A stretch of DNA of 5,483 bases, taken from Spirochaetaceae bacterium. Lineage in GTDB: Bacteria; Spirochaetota; Spirochaetia; Treponematales; Breznakiellaceae. The stretch is from positions 1 through 5,483 of the forward strand of contig JAITNZ010000126.1 of the NCBI GenBank assembly GCA_031290205.1, written 5' to 3'. The notes beneath the pieces were generated by a model. The model made no database searches. It was not told the origin of the DNA and worked only from the letters and a program-made list of their open reading frames with translations. Positions 1-5,369 of this stretch are shown one piece after another; the stretch's first letter is position 1, and each line of letters begins with the position of its first letter. Made by a program: the position numbers and the translations under genes.

Positions 1-67
1 TAACCCACTACTCTGTGTTGCTCGGGCCCAGCGCCCCCCCCGGCCCCCCCCCCCCCGCCCACCCCTA
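1..67. other. Poly-C-rich window edge, probable low-quality sequence
   Basis: This stretch contains C8 (34-41), GG, C13 (44-56) and further short C runs, unlike the AT-rich gene that follows. The frame of the radical SAM gene stays open back to base 2, but it translates to a proline/arginine-rich string with no resemblance to that family. The family-like protein begins abruptly at about base 68. The likeliest reading is an assembly or read-end artefact. A real homopolymer (slippage) tract that interrupts the gene is possible but less likely. Confidence 0.6.
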
Positions 68-487
68 AAATGGGAAACGTTAATAAAAAACCTCGATTGG
101 CTTCTTTCCATCAAACAAAAAGGCAAGGTTGAAAAAATATATTTTAATTATGTTGTACAGCGGATAAACTACCCGGAGATGCCCGATATGGTTAAATTTG
201 CACAAAAATACGAAGCCGCAGTCCGATTTCTTTCATATAGAGATTGGGGGACCTCATTATCTGTAAAAGAAGCGCGTGTTTGTAATAAAGATCATCCCGA
301 ATTCCCGGCTTACGTTAAAATGCTGCAAGATCCGATATTTAAAAATAAAAATTGCTATCTAGATCCGATATCTGAGGAATTAGCAAATATAAAACACGTC
401 CGTGCCTTCTTGGTTATGCATAAATTTTCTTTACTATGGAAAAAATTAAAATATAAAATTATACTAGACAGAGGGGGCTCCTGTTGA
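68..487 (+). CDS. Radical SAM family protein, C-terminal part (5' truncated)
   Basis: Coding sequence clearly continues upstream of the ATG at 179. Codons from 68 onward give KWETLIKNLDWL, then IYFNYVVQRINYPEMPDMV, which matches my recollection of the last strands and helices of the radical SAM barrel in enzymes of surface-glycan clusters. Further family-like features are an RDWGT segment, DHPEFPAYVKMLQDPIF, and a short basic tail ending in GGSC. The CxxxCxxC cluster that binds the 4Fe-4S centre and SAM would lie in the missing N-terminal part, so the reaction cannot be told. Only two cysteines remain before the C-terminal one, so a full auxiliary SPASM cluster is not evident here. The stop TGA overlaps the TTG start of the next gene, implying translational coupling. 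Base composition is AT-rich (one stretch near 421-460 is under 20% GC), unlike the genes from 1492 on. The family call rests on motif recognition and was not searched. Confidence 0.72.
   Translation, partial: KWETLIKNLDWLLSIKQKGKVEKIYFNYVVQRINYPEMPDMVKFAQKYEAAVRFLSYRDWGTSLSVKEARVCNKDHPEFPAYVKMLQDPIFKNKNCYLDPISEELANIKHVRAFLVMHKFSLLWKKLKYKIILDRGGSC
470..477 (+). promoter_or_regulatory. Ribosome binding site deciding a TTG start
   Basis: AGAGGGGG lies six bases before the TTG at 484. It is the best purine-rich match in the area and supports the non-ATG start, which overlaps the stop of the upstream gene (TTGA). Confidence 0.65.
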
Positions 488-1167
488 AAGATAGCATCAA
501 ATATTGCCATCTCTCTGTTGATGATGTGGGTGAATCATTGCGGCGCTTAGCGTCTGCTACAAATGCTACGAATGGATTGTTTGACATAGCTTTTTTCAAT
601 ACCATTAAGAAATGGCACGAACGTTTTGGGATAAAGATTACTTTGTATTGTTACGCCCTTGCAAACGATTTTATTATTTCAGAGATTCCAAGCTGCTATA
701 GACGTGATTTTGTGCAAAATGCGTCTTGGTTGAAATTCGGCTATCATGCCAAATGCGCCAAACCATTTATTGAAGAAACCGGATATAAAGCTGGTTTTAA
801 TCTCTTCAATGATACGATAAAACGTTTGGGCGCCGGGAAAACAAATACCTTGCGTCTTCATTATTGGCAGGCAAATCCTGAGCAAAAAAAATTCTTGCGG
901 AGTAAGGGGGTGAGAACCCTTTTGACCAAGGACGATGACAGCTTGCCCTATAATGAAAATGATATTTTTCAAAGTGAGGGACTTATGCACCGGCGGACAA
1001 GAATTCGCTTTGAAAATATTGACACGGTGATTACACCTGAAGTCTTGCAGATAGGAAACAAATATATCGTGGCATTTACCCATGAATGGTGTTTTGATAA
1101 AGAAGCCGAAAAAATTGAACGCGCTCTGCAACTTTACAGCGAGCATGGTTATAAATTTATCGCGTGA
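484..1167 (+). CDS. Polysaccharide deacetylase-like (NodB-fold) protein
   Basis: A complete 227-residue protein starting at TTG, with a good ribosome site and a 4-nt overlap with the preceding gene. It has no signal peptide, so it is probably cytoplasmic. The N-terminal strand HLSVDDV (residues 9-15) looks like the TFDD motif of carbohydrate esterase family 4, with D13/D14 as metal/catalytic candidates. KWHERFGIKITLYCYA (43-58) fits the next helix and strand, and WLKFGYHAK (82-90) fits the strand that carries the metal histidine. H88, H126 (LRLHYW) and H200 (FTHEW) are further candidate active-site residues. In the classical HxxxH motif the second histidine would be residue 92, but this is alanine, so metal binding must differ or be lost. 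Pairing with a radical SAM gene suggests modification of a surface glycan or its lipid-linked precursor (inference). Codon use is AT-rich like its neighbour. It could instead be an uncharacterised relative without deacetylase activity. Confidence 0.68.
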   Translation: MKDSIKYCHLSVDDVGESLRRLASATNATNGLFDIAFFNTIKKWHERFGIKITLYCYALANDFIISEIPSCYRRDFVQNASWLKFGYHAKCAKPFIEETGYKAGFNLFNDTIKRLGAGKTNTLRLHYWQANPEQKKFLRSKGVRTLLTKDDDSLPYNENDIFQSEGLMHRRTRIRFENIDTVITPEVLQIGNKYIVAFTHEWCFDKEAEKIERALQLYSEHGYKFIA

Positions 1168-1206
1168 TATTCATCAATTACCTCCAGCAACTCCCCGTAT
1201 ATGCGC

Positions 1207-1231
1207 CCTCGCGATTTTTCAAATCGCGGGG
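1207..1231. repeat. Perfect-core hairpin (8 bp stem, 3-nt loop)
   Basis: CGCGATTT (1210-1217), loop TTC, AAATCGCG (1221-1228). The stem extends by a T-G pair and two C-G pairs to about 11 bp (1207-1231). No T-run follows on either strand, so it is not a standard terminator. It lies 39 bases after the deacetylase-like stop and could protect the 3' end of that transcript or belong to the adjacent inverted-repeat element. Confidence 0.6.
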
Positions 1232-1258
1232 ACCGGGCGGGGCGGGGAACCCTCACCG

Positions 1259-1278
1259 AAAAACAGGCGCCCTCGCCT
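1259..1278 (-). terminator. Candidate intrinsic terminator for the argD operon
   Basis: Read on the minus strand: AGGCG, loop AGGG, CGCCT (1278 to 1265), one G, then TTTTT (1263-1259). It lies 213 nt beyond the argD stop. The stem is only 5 bp but GC-rich. The T-run is also the inner end of the left arm of the inverted repeat. Confidence 0.45.
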
Positions 1279-1335
1279 ACGGCGGCATTTGTTGGGTGCC
1301 GTGTCCTCGTCCCAAGCAGTAGCTTGGGATTGTTT

Positions 1336-1364
1336 GCTGCGTAGTTGCTACCAGCGAATTTTTT
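1336..1364 (+). terminator. Candidate intrinsic terminator for the radical SAM/deacetylase pair
   Basis: GCTG, bulged C, GTAG, loop TTG, CTACCAGC (1336-1355), then GAA and TTTTTT (1359-1364). This is an 8-bp stem with one bulge and a six-T tail, 168 nt after the stop at 1167. It mirrors the minus-strand candidate at 1259-1278, and both point outward from the centre of the inverted repeat. Confidence 0.5.
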
Positions 1365-1422
1365 CGGCGAGGCTCCCCCGCCCCGCCCGGCTACGCGGCG
1401 GGAACATCCCTACAGCACAAGC

Positions 1423-1430
1423 GGGGGGGG
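1423..1430. repeat. G8 homopolymer tract in intergenic DNA
   Basis: Eight consecutive G lie between the inverted repeat and the heptamer array. Tracts of this length can vary by slippage, but this one is not in a gene or a recognisable promoter, so no effect can be assigned. Confidence 0.5.
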
Positions 1431-1446
1431 CTTCTCGGACACGCGG

Positions 1447-1474
1447 GCTGGGTGCTGGGTGCTGGCTGCTGGGC
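1447..1474. repeat. Heptanucleotide array, 4 copies of GCTGGGT type
   Basis: Four 7-bp units in exact register: GCTGGGT, GCTGGGT, GCTGGCT, GCTGGGC. The array ends 17 bp before the last codon of argD. The same 7-bp period, with different sequences, recurs upstream of skp. Confidence 0.75.
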
Positions 1475-1491
1475 TCGGAATTATTGTTGGT

Positions 1492-2709
1492 TTACTTCAG
1501 TACCCTATCCAGCAAGCGCAGCCCCCTGTCGATTTCCTCTTTGCTGATGATGTAGGGCGGGAGGAAGCGGAGGGTTTTCGCTCCGGCGGAGAGGAGGAGG
1601 AGTCCTTCTGTTTCAGTTTTTGCAAGAGAGATGAGCTTTACAAGCACATCCCATGCGTCGAGCGGTATATCGCAGGCGATCATCAAGCCTTTGCCACGGA
1701 CAGAGAGGATTTTTTTCTTATCCAGTGCTTGTAAGCCGTCCATCAGTTGATTGCCCAGCTCGTTTATCTGTGATAAAAAATTGTCGTTGCCAATTTTGTC
1801 GAGTACGACGAGTCCTGCCGCCGCCGCCAGCGGGTTACCGCCGAATGTGCTGCCGTGGTCGCCTGTTTCAAGGACATCGGCGGTTTTTTCGTTCGCAAGC
1901 GCAGCGCCGATGGGGATGCCTCCGGCGAGTCCTTTTGCCAGCGTCGCAATATCCGCCCGCACACCGAAATGTTCATGGGCGAAAAATTTACCGGTGCGCC
2001 CTACCCCACTCTGCACCTCGTCGAATATCAGCAAAATATCCCGTTCGGCGCAGAGCTCTGCGGCGCGCTTCACGAACGCGCCGTCTAAGGGGATGACGCC
2101 GCTTTCACCCTGTATCGGCTCCAGCATGAGCGCCGCCGTTTTTGAATCGAGGGCGGCGTCGAGGGCGTCCGCATTTGCCGGAATGGAACGCTCTTCGCTT
2201 ACCAAAGGCGAAGGGGGAAGTGCCTGAGGCGGGATGAAAGAAAAGCCTTGGGTCCAGGGTCCGAAATTCACATGAAATTTCTCCTGCCCTGTCGCCGAAA
2301 GCGTTGTTATCGTTCTGCCGTGGAAACCACCGAGCAAGGTAACAATTGTATGCCGCCCCTCGCCATATTTTTTGAACGAATATTTCCGCGCGATTTTTAT
2401 CGCGCATTCGTTAGCCTCGGCGCCGGAATTGCATAAAAAAACTTTGTTCATTTTGGAAACCGCGCACAATTTTTCGGCAAAGGCATTGCTTATATCGCTT
2501 TCAAAATAATTACTCGTATGCAAGAGTTTTGCAGCCTGAGCGCTAATCGCGTTCACCAGCGGCGGATAGTTGTGCCCCAAACAATTAACGGCAATACCCG
2601 AAGTCCAGTCGATATACTGATTCCCGTTTACGTCAGTTAAAATCGCACCCTCACCGCTTTCGAAGGTAACAGGAAGGCGATGGTACGTATTCATAAATGC
2701 TGATGACAT
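1492..2709 (-). CDS. argD: Acetylornithine aminotransferase (ArgD)
   Basis: A class-III, PLP-dependent aminotransferase of 405 residues, cytoplasmic. It converts N-acetylglutamate semialdehyde and glutamate to N-acetylornithine and 2-oxoglutarate in arginine synthesis. Visible family marks are GIAVNCLGHNYP (38-49), NSGAEANE (94-101) for cofactor phosphate binding, GGFHGRT (127-133), EPIQGE (197-202), FDEVQSGVGRTG (229-240) with D230 at the pyridine nitrogen, LAKG with Schiff-base lysine K259, STFGGNP (287-293), and R381 in LRFLPP for the substrate carboxylate. ATG at 2709 is backed by AAGGA nine bases upstream; the Met at residue 6 is a weaker choice. It is the last gene of the minus-strand run, 34 nt after the SH3 lipoprotein gene. 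Compared from memory with E. coli ArgD it has about 16 extra residues around 161-178. Related ornithine or succinylornithine transaminases cannot be fully excluded. Confidence 0.93.
   Translation of the reverse strand: MSSAFMNTYHRLPVTFESGEGAILTDVNGNQYIDWTSGIAVNCLGHNYPPLVNAISAQAAKLLHTSNYFESDISNAFAEKLCAVSKMNKVFLCNSGAEANECAIKIARKYSFKKYGEGRHTIVTLLGGFHGRTITTLSATGQEKFHVNFGPWTQGFSFIPPQALPPSPLVSEERSIPANADALDAALDSKTAALMLEPIQGESGVIPLDGAFVKRAAELCAERDILLIFDEVQSGVGRTGKFFAHEHFGVRADIATLAKGLAGGIPIGAALANEKTADVLETGDHGSTFGGNPLAAAAGLVVLDKIGNDNFLSQINELGNQLMDGLQALDKKKILSVRGKGLMIACDIPLDAWDVLVKLISLAKTETEGLLLLSAGAKTLRFLPPYIISKEEIDRGLRLLDRVLK
2191..2215 (-). repeat. Palindromic segment inside argD coding an extra loop
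   Basis: CTTCGC (2193-2198) and GCGAAG (2208-2213) form a 6-bp inverted repeat with a 9-base spacer, extendable to 8 bp with one wobble pair. It codes part of the stretch LPPSPLVSEERS, which has no counterpart in E. coli ArgD as I recall it. The reading frame is kept. Confidence 0.5.
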
Positions 2710-2718
2710 TTTTCTTTT

Positions 2719-2723
2719 TCCTT
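2719..2723 (-). promoter_or_regulatory. Ribosome binding site of argD
   Basis: AAGGA on the minus strand, nine A-rich bases before the ATG at 2709. It supports that start over the internal Met at residue 6 and lies within the 34-nt gap after the lipoprotein gene. Confidence 0.6.
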
Positions 2724-2743
2724 ATGTGTTCTTCATTAGTTCT

Positions 2744-4102
2744 TTAATCTATCATACTATAAAAATAGAGTATCATAGGCGATTCATTTTGCTGTATCAC
2801 AACATTATCCAGTATATTGGATGGTGATATAAATTCAAGACGCAACGCGCCGCTTTCGTTATCAGGGGCAGCTTTGTAGAGGAAGTTTACATTCCTGTCG
2901 GGACCGCCTATCGTCTTAAATCGAAGCGTGATAACGCCATCAAAGTTTTCTAAGAGCGCATCCGCTATGTGGTAACGCAACTCGACGACGCCTCTTCCTA
3001 TTGCGGATATGGGAATATAATCAGGGACGAGTAATTCAAAATCTTCCCAGAGGAACTCAGCTTCCGGCGTAAGGGTAAGCACCCCAAATGTGGCGCTTGC
3101 GAATGCGGGTCCCAGTTTATATATGCTTTGATATTGCGCTTCGCGGCGGTTTTTTTCCTGCACAATCAGATCATCAATTGAGGTGGGAAGCGCTACAAAA
3201 TGTAATAATTGGCGTATCCCCTCGTTATCTAAAAATTCAAGCGCTAGGAGGTTGTCGGAGAGCAAACGCATGGTAAGTGAAGTTCCTTCAAAACGCCAAG
3301 TCCATTCGCCCGTTTTCCGTATCGCAGTGTAGCGGAAACTCTTATCGATATTTTGTGTATATATATTGGCGATGCCGGTATCTTCACCGGTCGAGAACGA
3401 CCAATGTTTTGCAAGCGCATCTATATTAAACTTACGATCATTTAACATCTGATCATATATTTCGGCAGACCACACTTTTGATTGAATGCGCTCGAGGGTG
3501 GTATCTAATACGTTGCTACTTACCGTAGTATCACCGGTAAGCGATCCAGTCGTATGCTTAAAAAAACTAAGCCGATAAGAAAAACAGTATCCCCGTGTCC
3601 CATCCTGCGTGAGGACCCGATACCATTCTCCCGGCAGTTTGTCGCCTGTCGTGCTGATTGCCGGAGCGCCCTCCGAGCGCGATATAATTTTAATAATCTC
3701 GCCGATACGCAAGCGATAGACACGCGGCGCACTGTTATCGGGATGTTCGCGGACGGGAAGCCCGTCTTGCATCGTTTCGGCATAATCAAGGGCAAACTCT
3801 GAAAATTCGGCGGCGCGTCTTCTCGCTTCCCGCTCCGAGCCGGCAAGCTCAAGCTGGGACAGGGGGATTTCAATTTTTATATCATCCTCACCCTCCGCTT
3901 GATACTCTTTAGGAATGCCGACTATCCATTTTTTTTCTATATTTGATTTTATATAGACAGGAAGGACGGTGCCCGAAGGGATCCCCCGCGTTTCGTTCGC
4001 CCAAAGCAAGACCCCCCAGCCTAACTTCCGCTGGCAGGACGAGCAACAGAGGAGCAAAAGAAACAGCGCGCCGTAAACCGCTAAGCGCGAGGAATTTTTC
4101 AC
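2744..4102 (-). CDS. SH3-domain lipoprotein, treponemal type
   Basis: A 452-residue exported protein. Residues 1-22 form a signal peptide with a long hydrophobic core (LFLLLL) and a cysteine-rich end CCSSCQ. C23 is the likeliest lipidated residue, though the -3 position is unusual and C20 is an alternative; spirochaete lipoboxes are relaxed. Residues about 26-85 look like a first SH3-like barrel (VLLWANE, GTVLPVYIKS, WIVGIP). Residues about 112-182 are a clearer bacterial SH3 domain (GLPVREHP, RVYRLRIGEIIKI, GEWYRVLTQDGTRGYCFSY). Residues 230-305 are rich in beta strands and aromatic residues, and no family is recognised for the C-terminal third. It is probably anchored at the periplasmic face; a role in binding the cell wall or an envelope partner is inference. 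The start is GTG, six bases after the upstream stop, with only a weak AGAG-type ribosome site, so translation is probably coupled to the upstream gene. Confidence 0.8.
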   Translation of the reverse strand: MKNSSRLAVYGALFLLLLCCSSCQRKLGWGVLLWANETRGIPSGTVLPVYIKSNIEKKWIVGIPKEYQAEGEDDIKIEIPLSQLELAGSEREARRRAAEFSEFALDYAETMQDGLPVREHPDNSAPRVYRLRIGEIIKIISRSEGAPAISTTGDKLPGEWYRVLTQDGTRGYCFSYRLSFFKHTTGSLTGDTTVSSNVLDTTLERIQSKVWSAEIYDQMLNDRKFNIDALAKHWSFSTGEDTGIANIYTQNIDKSFRYTAIRKTGEWTWRFEGTSLTMRLLSDNLLALEFLDNEGIRQLLHFVALPTSIDDLIVQEKNRREAQYQSIYKLGPAFASATFGVLTLTPEAEFLWEDFELLVPDYIPISAIGRGVVELRYHIADALLENFDGVITLRFKTIGGPDRNVNFLYKAAPDNESGALRLEFISPSNILDNVVIQQNESPMILYFYSMID

Positions 4103-4108
4103 GATGCT

Positions 4109-4522
4109 CTAGAGCGTGATAGCTCTCTTGGGTGCGCCGCTCATATCTTCAAAGGCGCCGGTGGCGGACTCAAAATAGAAAACCTCGAATACGCCATCGT
4201 CTGGATTATACATCCGTTTGAGGCTGGGGTTTACTTCAAGCGCCGCTACTCTCGCCTCGCGGTCTTTCTCGAAACCGACTTTCCCCCGTAAACGGAGCCA
4301 CTTGTGCTCATGGCAGGCGCAGATCTCCATTTCAGGTTTTGACTGCAGCTGCTTCCACAAATCTTTGTTGTTGCTTGTTCCGAACATGAGTTTGTTTTTA
4401 TACGGAAAAACAAGCCCCATGGGACGCACGCGCGGGGAAGCCCCATCGCAAGTCGCCATAAAAAACATCTGACACTCTTTCAGAAAATCCAAAATTTTAC
4501 TGACCTCATTCATTTCACTCAT
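4109..4522 (-). CDS. Pyridoxamine 5'-phosphate oxidase family (FMN split-barrel) protein
   Basis: A small 137-residue cytoplasmic protein of the flavin-binding split-barrel class. Family features are an N-terminal helix (EVSKILDFLKEC), the strand MFFMATCDGASPRVRPMGLVFPYKNKLMFGTS (about 19-50), the helix NKDLWKQLQSKPEMEICA (52-69), and the strand KWLRLRGKVGFEKD (74-87) before the C-terminal helix and FYFES strand. RVRPMG and the GTSNNKDLWKQL segment are where relatives contact FMN phosphate. It is shorter than true PdxH (about 210-220 residues) and lacks its C-terminal domain, so it is not expected to make pyridoxal phosphate. Substrate and cofactor (FMN, F420 or haem) are not certain. ATG is fixed by AAGGAG six bases upstream. 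The stop is six bases from the lipoprotein start, so the two are almost surely co-transcribed. Confidence 0.85.
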   Translation of the reverse strand: MSEMNEVSKILDFLKECQMFFMATCDGASPRVRPMGLVFPYKNKLMFGTSNNKDLWKQLQSKPEMEICACHEHKWLRLRGKVGFEKDREARVAALEVNPSLKRMYNPDDGVFEVFYFESATGAFEDMSGAPKRAITL

Positions 4523-4528
4523 ACTTTT

Positions 4529-4534
4529 CTCCTT
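4529..4534 (-). promoter_or_regulatory. Ribosome binding site of the split-barrel gene
   Basis: AAGGAG on the minus strand, six bases before the ATG at 4522. It is a consensus site and settles the start over the Met at residue 4. Confidence 0.7.
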
Positions 4535-4576
4535 AAACTATAAAAAATCAACAAACTCTGTATCCCCGCTCTCTTG

Positions 4577-4624
4577 CCGCACGGAAGGCATAAAGCGGCT
4601 GAACCGCACGGAAGGCATAAAGCG
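4577..4624. repeat. Two tandem copies of a 21-bp repeat, 27-bp period
   Basis: CCGCACGGAAGGCATAAAGCG occurs identically at 4577-4597 and 4604-4624, separated by GCTGAA. Each copy begins with CCGC and the first ends in GCGG, so a copy can form a small stem. It occupies the gap between skp and the split-barrel gene. Perfect identity suggests recent duplication or conserved function such as a protein-binding site. Confidence 0.75.
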
Positions 4625-4634
4625 CCTATGGCGC
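4617..4634 (-). terminator. Weak hairpin just after skp, possible partial terminator
   Basis: On the minus strand, immediately after the skp stop: GCGCC, loop ATA, GGCGC (4634 to 4622), then TTTAT. The 5-bp stem is GC-rich, but the T-run is short and interrupted. It might attenuate rather than stop transcription into the downstream genes, or it may act on mRNA stability. Confidence 0.3.
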
Positions 4635-4635
4635 C

Positions 4636-5157
4636 TCACAGACGCTTTCCTTTTAAGTTTGCAATAACTTTGTCGGTTATGTCAATTGCCTGACTATACC
4701 AGAGTATACTTTTATTATCACGGAGGTTGAGGACCATGCTGTACCCTTCGCTTTCCGCAACGATGCGCACCTCATTCTGTACCTTGCTTACAAAATCATT
4801 TGCCGCCGAAAGCTTTGTCTTTTGATCTTCAAGCTTCTTTGTTTCAATTTCGTAATAGGTTTTTAAGGCATCGGTCTTCCTCGTAATTTCGGCATCGAGG
4901 CGCCTTGCTTTGTCCCCATCGTTGGAATACTCCGCTTCCGATTTCTGCCCGACGAGGTTTTGAATCTCCTGCGTTCTTTTGTCTACTTCCGTTTGCACGG
5001 CGGCGCTCCGCTTTTCCCAATCCTGCATGGCTCTAGAATCACTCTGAAATGATCCATAGATCCTGTTAATATCGACAACCGCAAAACGCGTAATCTGCTG
5101 AGCGCTTACATAGAACGCCGGCAACATCAGTAACACCAGTAAAAGTTTTTTTTTCAT
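4636..5157 (-). CDS. skp: Periplasmic chaperone, OmpH/Skp family
   Basis: A 173-residue exported protein, close to the usual 160-190 of the family. It has a signal peptide MKKKLLLVLLMLPAFYVSAQ with likely cleavage after VSA (residue 19). The first beta strand FAVVDINRIYGS (25-36) matches the family's conserved VDxxRIxxxS start. Two long charged helices follow (about 41-115, rich in K, E, D, Q and R), forming the coiled-coil tentacles that hold unfolded outer-membrane proteins. The closing part is VRIVAESEGYSMVLNLRDNKSILWYSQAIDITDKVIANL (130-168), where ILWYSQAIDIT corresponds to the typical family ending. The ATG is backed by TAGGAG nine bases upstream. In T. pallidum the homologue follows the BamA gene; here at least 326 bp without a gene lie upstream, so it seems to be transcribed separately. 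Confidence 0.9.
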   Translation of the reverse strand: MKKKLLLVLLMLPAFYVSAQQITRFAVVDINRIYGSFQSDSRAMQDWEKRSAAVQTEVDKRTQEIQNLVGQKSEAEYSNDGDKARRLDAEITRKTDALKTYYEIETKKLEDQKTKLSAANDFVSKVQNEVRIVAESEGYSMVLNLRDNKSILWYSQAIDITDKVIANLKGKRL

Positions 5158-5166
5158 CTTATATAT

Positions 5167-5172
5167 CTCCTA
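5167..5172 (-). promoter_or_regulatory. Ribosome binding site of skp
   Basis: TAGGAG on the minus strand, nine AT-rich bases before the ATG at 5157. The C-rich transcript of the neighbouring G-tract array lies directly upstream of it. Confidence 0.65.
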
Positions 5173-5179
5173 TTGAAGA

Positions 5180-5208
5180 GGGGGAATGGGGGATGGGGGA
5201 TGGGGAAA
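5180..5208. repeat. Heptamer array GGGGGAT, G-quadruplex motif on plus strand
   Basis: G5 (5180-5184), AAT, G5 (5188-5192), AT, G5 (5195-5199), AT, G4 (5202-5205). Four runs of at least four G with 2-3 base loops meet the usual intramolecular G-quadruplex pattern. The last three units have a 7-bp period. The G-rich strand is the template strand for skp, and the array sits 8 bases beyond its ribosome site. Confidence 0.75.
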
Positions 5209-5230
5209 AGATTTCAGTTTGAAATTTTCT

Positions 5231-5300
5231 TCACGCCTCACGCCTCACTCATCACTCATCACTCACTATTCGTTGTTCATTGTTCACTATTCAATGTTCA
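5231..5300. repeat. Ten consecutive heptamers in perfect 7-bp register
   Basis: Units in order: TCACGCC x2, TCACTCA x3, CTATTCG, TTGTTCA x2, CTATTCA, ATGTTCA. Neighbouring copies are identical in three blocks and the unit changes by a few bases between blocks, as expected of stepwise slippage followed by drift. There is no ORF. It lies 74-143 bp upstream of the skp start, where a promoter or leader would be expected. Confidence 0.8.
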
Positions 5301-5369
5301 TTCTACTATCTTCTAGCATATCGCAAACTTAAAACCCCGTTATCTTATCAAAACGCGCCTTTTATCCAT

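Larger units (their letters stand above)
1233..1390. repeat. 158-bp inverted-repeat element with nested hairpins
   Basis: The left arm 1233-1263 and right arm 1360-1390 are reverse complements at 28 of 31 positions, with the outer 15 bp perfect (CCGGGCGGGGCGGGG and its complement). The 96-bp interior holds at least three smaller hairpins: AGGCG/CGCCT (1265-1278), TCCCAAGC/GCTTGGGA (1310-1329) and GCTG-GTAG/CTACCAGC (1336-1355). It contains no ORF of its own that looks real. No target-site duplication is evident. It could be a non-autonomous repeat of the MITE or REP type, or a fixed bidirectional transcription stop between convergent operons. Confidence 0.65.

Noticed and set aside
679..1146. 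Minus-strand open frame of 155 codons opposite the deacetylase-like gene
   Set aside because: It lies wholly within a better-supported gene, has no ribosome site match that I could see, and gives no recognisable protein.
1225..1402. Possible target-site duplication flanking the inverted repeat
   Set aside because: The flanks share only loose CGCGGGG-like GC-rich text that also occurs inside the arms; there is no clean direct repeat.
1082..1734. Two overlapping plus-strand open frames spanning the inverted repeat and the 3' end of argD
   Set aside because: They run through hairpins, the G8 tract and the antisense of argD. Their translations are low-complexity and overlap each other.
1653..2436. 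Several plus- and minus-strand frames across argD
   Set aside because: They are arginine-, proline- or serine-rich shadows of a gene with complete catalytic motifs in its own frame.
4109..4522. True pdxH (pyridoxine 5'-phosphate oxidase)
   Set aside because: The protein is much shorter than PdxH and lacks its C-terminal domain; only the family-level call is supported.
5208..5228. AT-rich hairpin ATTTCA/TGAAAT followed by TTTTCTT as a plus-strand terminator
   Set aside because: The stem is nearly all A-T, and no plus-strand gene precedes it in the window.
5301..5369. Sigma-70-type promoter for skp
   Set aside because: Elements such as TTGATA and TATGCT occur on the minus strand, but the spacing (about 25 nt) does not fit a standard promoter.
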